This document shows positions 22,970-32,177 of a stretch of DNA of 40,907 nucleotides, in pieces. The notes beneath the pieces are model-generated. The model did no database searches. It saw nothing but the letters and a program-made list of their open reading frames with translations, and had not been told where the DNA came from. The position numbers were made by a program, and so were the translations under genes. Numbering within the stretch: the first letter of the stretch is position 1; each line of letters begins with the position of its first letter. This stretch comes from Flavobacteriaceae bacterium (GTDB lineage: Bacteria > Bacteroidota > Bacteroidia > Flavobacteriales > Flavobacteriaceae): the NCBI GenBank assembly GCA_022425505.1, contig JAKMFI010000082.1, positions 1 to 40,907 of the forward strand, given 5' to 3'.

Positions 22970-24214
22970 ATGGACAAAATTCAATCGATCAAACAACGCT
23001 TTGAAATCATTGGAAATGACCTCCAACTCAATCGAGCAATTGGGAAAGCGATTCGAGTCTCACCAACCGATATTTCTGTTTTGGTAACTGGCGAAAGTGG
23101 AGTCGGTAAAGAGAGTATTCCTCGAATCATTCATCAACTTTCTTTGCGAAAACACGGGAAGTTTATCGCAGTCAATTGTGGTGCTATCCCCGAAGGAACA
23201 ATCGATTCGGAACTGTTTGGTCATGAAAAGGGGGCCTTTACAGGTGCTACCTCCACACGAAGCGGCTATTTTGAAGAAGCTGATGGAGGTACCATATTTT
23301 TGGATGAAGTTGGCGAATTGCCCTTGACGACACAAGTCCGCTTGTTGCGAGTCTTGGAAAATGGTGAGTTTTTGAAAGTCGGTTCTTCGCAAGTCCAAAA
23401 AACCAATGTGCGAATCGTAGCAGCTACTAATCTTGATATGCCCAAAGCCATTCAGCAAGGGAAATTTCGAGAAGACTTGTTTTATCGTTTGAGTACGGTC
23501 GAAATTGTACTTCCCCCACTGCGAGAAAGAAATGGAGATATTCATTTGCTGTTCCGCAAGTTTGCAGCAGATTTTGCACAGAAGTATAAAATGCCAACTG
23601 TGCGTTTGGACGAACAGGCACAACAACTCTTGGAAAGACAACAATGGCATGGGAATATTCGACAACTTCGCAATGTGGCCGAACAACTATCCGTTTTGGA
23701 ACAAGATCGTGCTATTGGAGCCAACACCTTAGGACTGTACCTGCCAGACCACAACACACGCTTACCAGCCGTAGTTCCCTCGCCGTCTGGTGGCGGGAGT
23801 GATTTTGGTTCAGAACGGGAAATTTTATATAAAGTACTGTTTGACATGAAAGCTGACTTGAACGATTTAAAGCAGCTCACTTTGGAGTTGATGAATTCTT
23901 CAAGCACAGAACAGGTTCGCTCGGACAATGAAGGCCTGATTCAAAAAATTTATGGCGAAGAACAAAACCGGCCCGAACGTTTACTCCCTTCAGGAAACGA
24001 GACCAACTCCTATCCAAAAAAGACAGATGACAACTTTGACTACGCTGAAGAAATTGAGGAAGAAGAAACCTTGAGTCTAATTGACAAAGAACTCGAACTC
24101 ATCAAAAAAGCACTGGAACGCAATAACGGCAAACGCAAAGCCGCTGCTGACGAACTCGGCATATCTGAACGTACCCTTTATCGGAAAATCAAACAATTTG
24201 ACATTGATTTGTAA
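22970..24214 (+). CDS. sigma-54-dependent transcriptional activator (no sensor domain)
   Basis: This 414-aa AAA+ activator drives open-complex formation by RpoN-RNA polymerase. It has Walker A GESGVGKE (residues 41-48), the sigma-54-contacting GAFTGA loop (88-93), Walker B GGTIFLDEVGE (106-116), arginine-finger region FREDLFYRLSTVEIVLPPLRER, and a C-terminal Fis-type helix-turn-helix (about 375-414, AAADELGISERTLYRKIKQF). The AAA+ domain starts almost at the N-terminus, so there is no receiver, GAF or other sensing domain. A linker of about 100 residues, rich in Glu/Asp/Ser, separates AAA+ and HTH. It lies 2 bp after miaB and overlaps lptE by one base. Its targets are unknown; groESL downstream has a candidate sigma-54 promoter. 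Confidence 0.95.
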   Translation: MDKIQSIKQRFEIIGNDLQLNRAIGKAIRVSPTDISVLVTGESGVGKESIPRIIHQLSLRKHGKFIAVNCGAIPEGTIDSELFGHEKGAFTGATSTRSGYFEEADGGTIFLDEVGELPLTTQVRLLRVLENGEFLKVGSSQVQKTNVRIVAATNLDMPKAIQQGKFREDLFYRLSTVEIVLPPLRERNGDIHLLFRKFAADFAQKYKMPTVRLDEQAQQLLERQQWHGNIRQLRNVAEQLSVLEQDRAIGANTLGLYLPDHNTRLPAVVPSPSGGGSDFGSEREILYKVLFDMKADLNDLKQLTLELMNSSSTEQVRSDNEGLIQKIYGEEQNRPERLLPSGNETNSYPKKTDDNFDYAEEIEEEETLSLIDKELELIKKALERNNGKRKAAADELGISERTLYRKIKQFDIDL

Positions 24215-24723
24215 TGAGAAAAGTTATACTATTTTGTTTGTCTTTATTCGTATTTGGATGTAAATTTTATTCATTTACTGGGGCATCTATTCCTGAAAAT
24301 GCGGGAACCGTCCAAGTCAACCTTTTCACAAACGATGCAGCCAACTCAATAGGATCAACCTTCGAACCAGGACTTGACAGAGATTTTACAAATGCCATGC
24401 AAGAGGTATTGCTAAACCAAACAAATTTAGAACTGACAGGAGTCAATGGAGATTTGATTTACGAAGGTGAAATCACCGAATATCGGGTAACACCAACAAC
24501 AGCTACTGCCCAACAAACAGCAGCACAAAACAGATTGACAATCTCCATCAACGTTCGCTATATCAACACCAATAATGAAGAGGACAATTTTGAAAAAAGA
24601 TTTTCCCATTTTTATGATTATGCTGATACTGCGCAACTACAAAGTGTGAAAGCAGATGCTCATGTTGAAATTTTTGAGCGTATTACGCAAGATATTTTTA
24701 ACCAATCCCTCGCCAAATGGTAA
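24214..24723 (+). CDS. lptE: LPS-assembly lipoprotein LptE
   Basis: The 169-aa product has a lipoprotein signal with Cys16 (LFVFGC) and then KFYSFTGASIPENAGTVQVNLF, the start seen in Bacteroidota LptE proteins. LptE plugs the LptD barrel that inserts lipopolysaccharide in the outer membrane. The body is a small alpha/beta domain with GDLIYEGEITEYRVTPTTATAQQTAAQ, also typical. Its ATG shares a base with the stop of the sigma-54 activator gene, and the next gene starts 7 bp before its own stop, so translation is coupled. The call comes from sequence pattern and conserved neighbourhood (miaB, activator, secG). Confidence 0.88.
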   Translation: MRKVILFCLSLFVFGCKFYSFTGASIPENAGTVQVNLFTNDAANSIGSTFEPGLDRDFTNAMQEVLLNQTNLELTGVNGDLIYEGEITEYRVTPTTATAQQTAAQNRLTISINVRYINTNNEEDNFEKRFSHFYDYADTAQLQSVKADAHVEIFERITQDIFNQSLAKW

Positions 24724-25334
24724 ACGAAAAGCAAACCATTGAAGAGTTGCAAAGTTTGGCAAAAAACGAACCTGAGAAAGCGCTTGTACTGGTCAAAAAA
24801 ATCATCAAGGAATATCCGTATTTTATGGCTGCACGCGTTCTGGAATTGGATATCCTCAAAACAACAAATCAAAAAGGGTATAAATATGCACTTCGTGCTT
24901 GTGCGTTGCAAACGACTCAGCGAAATGTTCTGTATCAACATTTAGAAAATCTTGCGCAAAGCGTTGAAAATGATCAACAACAAATCACGGTTCCAAATGA
25001 AAACAATTTGCATTCATTCTTGCAGTGGCTGGAACTAATCGACGACAAAACCACAGACCGAACACCGTCAAAATTTGACTGGATCGATGATTTCGTGGCG
25101 CAAAATGCAAAAATTATTCCTACAAAAAGTACCGCTTCGAAAAAAGACCTATCCAAAGAGAATCCGCTGTCAAAAAATGAAATCATGACAGAAACGCTTG
25201 CACATTTATATTGGAAACAAAAAAAATACGATGAGGCGAAGAAAGCGTTCAAGATTCTCTCTTTGAAATATCCAGAAAAAAGTAGTTTATTTGCAGACCA
25301 TATTAAACAAATCAAATCGGAAGATTCGAAATAA
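24717..25334 (+). CDS. TPR-like cytoplasmic protein, function unknown
   Basis: This 205-aa soluble protein has no signal peptide or membrane segment. Helical repeats are visible at both ends: QTIEELQSLAKNEPEKALVLVKKIIKEYPYFMAARVLELD and, at 155-190, METL-type LAHLYWKQKKYDEAKKAFKI followed by LSLKYPEKSSLF, a clear TPR unit. The middle is charged and probably disordered (KSTASKKDLSKENPLSKNE). It overlaps lptE by 7 bp and precedes secG by 6 bp. The context suggests an envelope-biogenesis accessory, but there is no direct evidence of function. Confidence 0.85.
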   Translation: MVNEKQTIEELQSLAKNEPEKALVLVKKIIKEYPYFMAARVLELDILKTTNQKGYKYALRACALQTTQRNVLYQHLENLAQSVENDQQQITVPNENNLHSFLQWLELIDDKTTDRTPSKFDWIDDFVAQNAKIIPTKSTASKKDLSKENPLSKNEIMTETLAHLYWKQKKYDEAKKAFKILSLKYPEKSSLFADHIKQIKSEDSK

Positions 25335-25340
25335 TTAAAC

Positions 25341-25688
25341 ATGAGTACATTTTCCATTTTCATCACCTTAATCATCATCGTTTCATTTCTTTTGGTGCTT
25401 GTTATCATGGTTCAAAACCCTAAGGGAGGTGGTCTTTCTTCATCTTTTGGTGGTGGCGGACAACAGATTGGCGGCGTACAAAATACCTCAGACTTCCTAG
25501 ATCGAAGTACATGGGTGCTGGCCACTTTATTATTAGTACTCACTCTATTGTCAAACTCAATGGTATCGCGTCCTGGTACTCTTGAAGACTCTAGTTTGTT
25601 GAGTGACGAAGCCATTGAAGAGATTATTCCCGAGGAAATTCCAGAAGAATTACCAGAAGTTCTTCCTGAAGAAATTCCCTCTGAATAA
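25341..25688 (+). CDS. secG: preprotein translocase subunit SecG
   Basis: SecG is the small inner-membrane subunit of the SecYEG channel. It has two membrane helices (about residues 6-24 and 55-72) joined by the conserved cytoplasmic loop MVQNPKGGGLSSSFGGGGQ. The length is 115 aa because of an acidic, proline-repeating tail after residue 75 (IIPEEIPEELPEVLPEEIPS), which core SecG lacks. It is the last gene before groES, with a 111-bp gap that holds a candidate sigma-54 promoter. No terminator is visible between them. Confidence 0.94.
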   Translation: MSTFSIFITLIIIVSFLLVLVIMVQNPKGGGLSSSFGGGGQQIGGVQNTSDFLDRSTWVLATLLLVLTLLSNSMVSRPGTLEDSSLLSDEAIEEIIPEEIPEELPEVLPEEIPSE

Positions 25689-25718
25689 TCATTCCAAATC
25701 ATTTAAAAAATGCCATAA

Positions 25719-25733
25719 TGTCACGATTTGACA
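25719..25733. promoter_or_regulatory. inverted repeat upstream of groES promoter
   Basis: The arms tgtca and tgaca are separated by five bases. The repeat sits about 50-63 bp upstream of the transcription start predicted from the sigma-54 element. It could be an activator-binding site, but the arms are short and the match could be chance. Confidence 0.35.
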
Positions 25734-25755
25734 GATGATTCCATAAAAAATTCAC

Positions 25756-25771
25756 TGGCACGATTCGTGCC
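25756..25771 (+). promoter_or_regulatory. candidate sigma-54 (-24/-12) promoter of groESL
   Basis: The sequence tggcacgattcgtgcc fits the sigma-54 consensus TGGCACG-N4-TTGCW, with the invariant GG and GC at the exact spacing and two other positions off. Transcription would start near 25782, 18 nt before the groES ATG. No TANNTTTG box exists in the whole secG-groES gap. Fifteen of these bases (25757-25771) also form a perfect palindrome around a central T, so a repressor operator is the main alternative. Confidence 0.5.
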
Positions 25772-25799
25772 TAACATTAACAAAAATATATACCAAATT

Positions 25800-27721
<1,922 letters not shown>

Positions 27722-27739
27722 CATCACACCAATAAAATC

Positions 27740-27766
27740 ACTGCCCCGAAAGGGGCAGTTTCTTTT
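27740..27766 (+). terminator. terminator after groEL
   Basis: A perfect 8-bp stem (27740-27747 with 27752-27759) closed by a GAAA tetraloop is followed by TTCTTTTC. It ends two bases before the ATG of the next gene, so the hairpin also forms part of that gene's immediate upstream region. Confidence 0.85.
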
Positions 27767-27768
27767 CT

Positions 27769-28224
27769 ATGACATTTGATTCATTGCTCAATATAATCGA
27801 CAAAAAGCTCAGCTCGGGTGTAAGTCAATCAGAGGGTTTGCAATATATCTGTCAACTTCTCTTTGATCACATTGAACACTACGACTGGGTGGGTTATTAT
27901 TTGCACAACCCTGAAAAAAAAGAGCTGGTTTTGAATGCCTATGTTGGCGAGCCTACAGACCACAAACACATTCCATTTGGAAAAGGAATTTGTGGTCAGG
28001 TTGCGCTAAGCAATGAAAATTTTATCGTTGATGACGTGAATGCACAAGACAACTATATCGCATGTAGCTTGGATGTGAAATCCGAGATTGTAATTCCACT
28101 ATTTGTCAACGAACACAATATTGGACAAATCGATATTGACTCAAATTGCTTGCGTGCGTTTTCGGAAAATGATGCCGCTTTTTTAGGCGAAGTGAATCAT
28201 CTTGTATCGATTCATTTGTTTTAG
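27769..28224 (+). CDS. GAF-domain protein, probable free methionine-(R)-sulfoxide reductase
   Basis: The 151-aa protein is a single GAF domain of the YebR/fRMsr type, which reduces free methionine-R-sulfoxide. The signature FGKGICGQVALSNENFIVDDV ... NYIACSLDVKSEIVIPLF holds Cys75 and Cys99. They are 24 residues apart, as are two of the three redox cysteines in the E. coli and yeast enzymes. The third cysteine, expected ten residues before Cys75, is absent, so the mechanism would use only two. HIEHYDWVGYYL is also typical. Its ATG lies directly after the groEL terminator, with no promoter box between, so it may be expressed by read-through. Confidence 0.85.
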   Translation: MTFDSLLNIIDKKLSSGVSQSEGLQYICQLLFDHIEHYDWVGYYLHNPEKKELVLNAYVGEPTDHKHIPFGKGICGQVALSNENFIVDDVNAQDNYIACSLDVKSEIVIPLFVNEHNIGQIDIDSNCLRAFSENDAAFLGEVNHLVSIHLF

Positions 28225-28260
28225 ACAATAATCTGACCCTAGAATACGCCTGAAAATTGC

Positions 28261-28268
28261 TACTTTTG
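28261..28268 (+). promoter_or_regulatory. -7 box of purH
   Basis: TACTTTTG matches TANNTTTG 17 nt before the purH ATG. A good -33 TTG is not seen at standard spacing. It lies 36 bp past the stop of the GAF gene. Confidence 0.5.
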
Positions 28269-28285
28269 CAACCTATTTGGGGCAT

Positions 28286-29812
28286 ATGCAAGATTCAATC
28301 CGCGTTTCATCCGCACTGATTTCCGTTTTTGACAAGAAAGGTTTAGATCCCATTGTTGAAAAACTCTATCAACTTGGCGTTACAATCTATTCCACGGGGG
28401 GCACTGCTGATTATATTGATTCCTTAGGAGTCGAGGTCATTCGCGTGGAGTCGATTACGGACTATCCTTCAATCTTAGGAGGGCGTGTAAAAACCCTTCA
28501 CCCAAAAGTTTTTGGCGGCATTCTCAACCGAAGAAATCATACCAGCGATCAAGAAGAACTCTCCACCTATGAAATACCATCGATAGACTTGGTAATTGTT
28601 GATTTGTATCCTTTTGAAGAAACTGTAGCTGGTGGCGGTACAGAACAAGAAATTATAGAAAAGATTGATATTGGCGGAATCGCCTTGATTCGAGCCGCAG
28701 CTAAAAATCACGCCGACGTGGTGTGCGTAGCTTCTAAGTCAGAATACAAGTTGCTATCTTCTTTATTGAGCGATCAAAATGGAGCATTTACTCTAGAGCA
28801 GCGAAAATATTTCGCAAAGCATTCATTTAACGTATCCTCTCATTATGACAGTGCCATTTTTAACTACTTTGACAATGGCTCGTCATCGTTAAAGCTCAGC
28901 ATTCAGAAGGGGCATCAGCTTCGATATGGTGAAAATCCTCATCAGGAAGGATATTTCTTTGGCGATTTGGAACAATTGTTTGATAAACTCAACGGAAAAG
29001 AATTGTCCTATAACAACCTGCTTGATATTGATGCTGCGCTCAACTTGATGGAAGCCCACGAGGAAACCGATCCAACCTTTGCCATTCTCAAGCACAACAA
29101 TGCCTGTGGACTTGCGACCAGAAACACACTCAGTGACGCATACGATGCTGCGCTAGCTGTTGATCCAATCTCTGCTTTTGGAGGGATTTTAATTGCAAAT
29201 CGTCCGATTGATATCGAAACGGCTCGACAAATCCATGACTTGTTTTGTGAAGTCGTCATTGCGCCATCCTTTGATGAGAAAGCACTAACCTTACTCAAAA
29301 ACAAGAAAAATCGAATTTTATTAGCTCAAAAAACAAACACACATACAGTTAAACTGGTTCGGAGCTGTCTCAACGGATACCTCGTGCAAGAAAAGGATCA
29401 AGTAATTGATCATGAGCAAATGCTACAAACGGCAACAGCTACAAAACCTTCTGCAGATCAAGTGGAAGACATGTTGTTTGCCTCTAATATCTGTAAAAAC
29501 ACAAAATCAAACACCATAGTATTGGCAAAGGGCTTACAATTGCTTGCGTCAGGAACGGGTCAAACATCTAGAGTTGATGCCCTCAAACAGGCGATCAAAA
29601 AAGCAGAAACCTTTGGATTTGATCTAGATGGAGCAGTCATGGCAAGCGATGCGTTTTTTCCTTTTCCCGACTGCGTAGAAATTGCCCACAAAGCGGGTAT
29701 AAAAGCTGTCATACAGCCAGGAGGATCAATTAAAGACCAACAAAGTATCGATTATTGCAATGCCAATCAAATGATCATGGTGATGACAGGGGTGCGCCAT
29801 TTTAAACATTAA
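28286..29812 (+). CDS. purH: bifunctional AICAR transformylase / IMP cyclohydrolase
   Basis: PurH carries out the last two steps of purine synthesis, AICAR to FAICAR to IMP. The N-terminal MGS-like cyclohydrolase domain (about residues 6-150) starts SSALISVFDKKGLDPIVEKL and has STGGTADYI and GGRVKTLHPKVFGGILNRR. The transformylase part follows with LRYGENPHQEGYFFG, LKHNNACGLATRN and VDPISAFGGILIANRPID, ending VIQPGGSIKDQQSIDYCNAN. I start at the ATG at 28286 (MQDSIRVS); three more codons from a TTG are possible. Length 508 aa is normal. mreB follows after 32 bp with no clear terminator. Confidence 0.97.
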   Translation: MQDSIRVSSALISVFDKKGLDPIVEKLYQLGVTIYSTGGTADYIDSLGVEVIRVESITDYPSILGGRVKTLHPKVFGGILNRRNHTSDQEELSTYEIPSIDLVIVDLYPFEETVAGGGTEQEIIEKIDIGGIALIRAAAKNHADVVCVASKSEYKLLSSLLSDQNGAFTLEQRKYFAKHSFNVSSHYDSAIFNYFDNGSSSLKLSIQKGHQLRYGENPHQEGYFFGDLEQLFDKLNGKELSYNNLLDIDAALNLMEAHEETDPTFAILKHNNACGLATRNTLSDAYDAALAVDPISAFGGILIANRPIDIETARQIHDLFCEVVIAPSFDEKALTLLKNKKNRILLAQKTNTHTVKLVRSCLNGYLVQEKDQVIDHEQMLQTATATKPSADQVEDMLFASNICKNTKSNTIVLAKGLQLLASGTGQTSRVDALKQAIKKAETFGFDLDGAVMASDAFFPFPDCVEIAHKAGIKAVIQPGGSIKDQQSIDYCNANQMIMVMTGVRHFKH

Positions 29813-29844
29813 TTCGTATAATTACACTATAATTTAATTTCATT

Positions 29845-30873
29845 ATGGGTTTTTTCGATTTCTTAACTGAAAATATTGCGATTGACTTAGGTACTGCAAA
29901 CACCCTAATTATCCATAATGACAATGTGGTTGTTGATAGCCCATCCATCGTTGCTCGTGATCGTGTAACAAGTAAAATCATTGCTGTTGGACATGAAGCT
30001 GCTTTGATGCAAGGGAAAACACATGAGAACATCAAAACCATACGACCCCTCAAAGATGGTGTTATTGCTGACTTCGACGCTTCCGAGCAGATGATCAGTA
30101 TGTTTATCAAAAACATTCCTGCACTCAAAAAACGATTTTTTACTCCTGCTTTACGCATGGTAATCTGTATTCCGTCTGGAATCACCGAGGTTGAAATGCG
30201 AGCTGTTCGCGAATCAGCAGAACGTGTAAATGGAAAAGAAGTGTATTTGATTCATGAACCGATGGCTGCTGCCATAGGAATCGGCGTAAACATCATGCAA
30301 CCAAAAGGGAATATGATTATCGATATCGGAGGTGGAACAACAGAAATTGCTGTGATTGCCCTTTCGGGGATTGTTTGTGATAAGTCGGTCAAAGTGGCTG
30401 GTGATGTGTTTACTAATGACATCATTTACTATATGCGTACACAACATAATTTATATGTTGGTGAGCGTACCGCAGAGCGGGTAAAGATCTTGATTGGCTC
30501 TGCACTAGAAGAATTGGAGAACCCACCAGAAGATATGACCGTTCAAGGAAGGGATTTGCTGACAGGTAAACCCAAAGAAACTGTGATTTCTTATCGGGAA
30601 ATTGCAAAGGCACTCGACAAATCCATCATACGAATTGAAGACTCCGTTATGGAAACCCTATCACAAACTCCTCCAGAACTTGCAGCAGATATCTACAACA
30701 CAGGGGTTTACCTTGCTGGAGGTGGTTCCATGCTTCGTGGACTAGACAAGCGATTGTCCCAAAAAACTGATCTTCCAATTTTTATCGCTGAAGATCCATT
30801 ACGAGCCGTTGTTCGGGGAACTGGAATCGCGCTTAAAAATATTGATCAATACAAGACAATCCTTGTTAAATAG
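29845..30873 (+). CDS. mreB: rod-shape actin homologue MreB
   Basis: MreB forms membrane-bound filaments that guide lateral wall synthesis. The 342-aa protein has the actin-fold motifs: phosphate-1 ENIAIDLGTANTLI, connect/phosphate-2 NMIIDIGGGTTEIAVIAL, and GVYLAGGGSMLRGLDKRL near the C-terminus. CIPSGITEVEMRAVRESAE and HEPMAAAIGIG are also conserved. It starts a five-gene rod-complex operon with mreC 7 bp later. The organism is therefore probably rod shaped. Confidence 0.98.
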   Translation: MGFFDFLTENIAIDLGTANTLIIHNDNVVVDSPSIVARDRVTSKIIAVGHEAALMQGKTHENIKTIRPLKDGVIADFDASEQMISMFIKNIPALKKRFFTPALRMVICIPSGITEVEMRAVRESAERVNGKEVYLIHEPMAAAIGIGVNIMQPKGNMIIDIGGGTTEIAVIALSGIVCDKSVKVAGDVFTNDIIYYMRTQHNLYVGERTAERVKILIGSALEELENPPEDMTVQGRDLLTGKPKETVISYREIAKALDKSIIRIEDSVMETLSQTPPELAADIYNTGVYLAGGGSMLRGLDKRLSQKTDLPIFIAEDPLRAVVRGTGIALKNIDQYKTILVK

Positions 30874-30880
30874 CTGAACG

Positions 30881-31681
30881 ATGCAGCAGCTCGTCAATGC
30901 CATTATTCGATTTCGTAACGGCTTGGTTTATCTCCTGCTTATTTCATTGTGTGTTTTCCTATTGCAACAGTCAAGTGCTTATCATCGCAGTTTGGTTGCA
31001 AATGTGAGTGTCTTTTTTGGTGCTGAATTCAGTGATCTTGTCAACTCTTTTACCAGTTACACCAATCTGAGAGAAACCAACAAACGCCTTCTGCAAGAAA
31101 ATCAAGTTCTGCTTGATCAAATTCTTTCTGAAGAAAGGCTCCCTTCTGACACATTAGCATTTAGCTCAATACCTCTACAAGTCATTCGAAATTCTTTTAT
31201 AAATAGCTATAATTACATTACTCTAAAAGGTGGTAAAAACAGTGGTGTTAAAAATGAAATGGGGCTGGTGACTGCGCAAGGAATCGTAGGGGTTGTACAA
31301 TTTGTACAGAACCGATATGCGCAGGGAATTTCGATTTTAAACAAAGACTTGAAGATCAATGCAAAGCTAAAAAACAGCAATCATTTTGGAAGCTTAACCT
31401 GGAAAGGGGATGACCCAACCAAAATGAAACTTTTCGACGTTCCAAAAACGGCTACGATCAAAATCGGTGATACGATTCAAACAGGTGGGATGTCAACGAT
31501 TTTTCCGCCGAATCTTCCCATCGGGTCAATTTCAAATTTTGTTGACGACCCCTCGAAAAGTTTTTATGATATTCAAATTTCTCTTTTTCAAGATATGACC
31601 AATTTGGGAACGGTTTTTGCCATCGATCATCCCCTAGCAGAAGAAGTTCAATCTGTTCAAAAATTGGCTGATGAAAAGTAG
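30881..31681 (+). CDS. mreC: rod-shape protein MreC
   Basis: The 266-aa protein has one N-terminal membrane helix (about residues 15-30, NGLVYLLLISLCVFLLQQ), a coiled coil (about 58-88, ETNKRLLQENQVLLDQIL) and a periplasmic beta-barrel domain with KGGKNSGVKNEMGLVTAQGIVGVV (cited by its ends) and GDTIQTGGMSTIFPPNLPIG. MreC is the periplasmic scaffold that activates PBP2/RodA. It overlaps mreD by 11 bp. Confidence 0.95.
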   Translation: MQQLVNAIIRFRNGLVYLLLISLCVFLLQQSSAYHRSLVANVSVFFGAEFSDLVNSFTSYTNLRETNKRLLQENQVLLDQILSEERLPSDTLAFSSIPLQVIRNSFINSYNYITLKGGKNSGVKNEMGLVTAQGIVGVVQFVQNRYAQGISILNKDLKINAKLKNSNHFGSLTWKGDDPTKMKLFDVPKTATIKIGDTIQTGGMSTIFPPNLPIGSISNFVDDPSKSFYDIQISLFQDMTNLGTVFAIDHPLAEEVQSVQKLADEK

Positions 31682-32177
31682 ATCATATTCCTTTATTGCC
31701 TACTTTTTTTTGTTGCCCATTCTTCAAGTGATGGTATTTGACCAATTTGATTTGGACACACAATTGATTCCGCATGTTACACTCCTTTTTTTGATCTTTT
31801 ATCCTACGGACGCCGACCAAACCTTTTACCTTTTAGCTGCCTTTCTCTACGGCCTTTACTTAGACATCCTCCACTCAACAATGGGCCTCCAAGCAGCGGC
31901 ATGTGTTACCGCAGCTTTTGTCAGACCTTTTATCATCACATCGGTTTTTGGTAAAAACCACGGTTATGTCAATATCCGATTACAACAGACACCTCTGCTT
32001 GCTCTATCTGCTTATTGTTTGAATATTGTACTGATTCATCATCTGGTGTATTATGTCTTTGGGGTGTCGAGCTGGACGCAATGGCTTCGGATTGTACAAC
32101 AATTTATTTTTGGGAGTCTTTTTACATTGTTATTTTTAATTGCAATTATGTTTTTATTGCGAAAGAATAAACAATGA
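31671..32177 (+). CDS. mreD: rod-shape protein MreD
   Basis: This 168-aa protein is almost wholly hydrophobic with five or six membrane segments and the family pattern LPILQVMVFDQFDL near the N-terminus, YLLAAFLYGLYLDILHST in the middle. MreD links MreB to MreC in the inner membrane. Assignment rests on hydrophobic pattern and its invariant place between mreC (11-bp overlap) and the PBP2 gene (4-bp overlap, ATGA). Confidence 0.92.
   Translation: MKSRSYSFIAYFFLLPILQVMVFDQFDLDTQLIPHVTLLFLIFYPTDADQTFYLLAAFLYGLYLDILHSTMGLQAAACVTAAFVRPFIITSVFGKNHGYVNIRLQQTPLLALSAYCLNIVLIHHLVYYVFGVSSWTQWLRIVQQFIFGSLFTLLFLIAIMFLLRKNKQ

Noticed and set aside
23060-23686. 208-aa antisense ORF within the sigma-54 activator gene
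   Set aside because: The opposite strand encodes the intact AAA+ domain, and the antisense product looks like no known protein.
25689-25799. CIRCE element (HrcA operator) before groES
   Set aside because: No TTAGCACTC-N9-GAGTGCTAA-like pair is present; the palindrome there is shorter and different.
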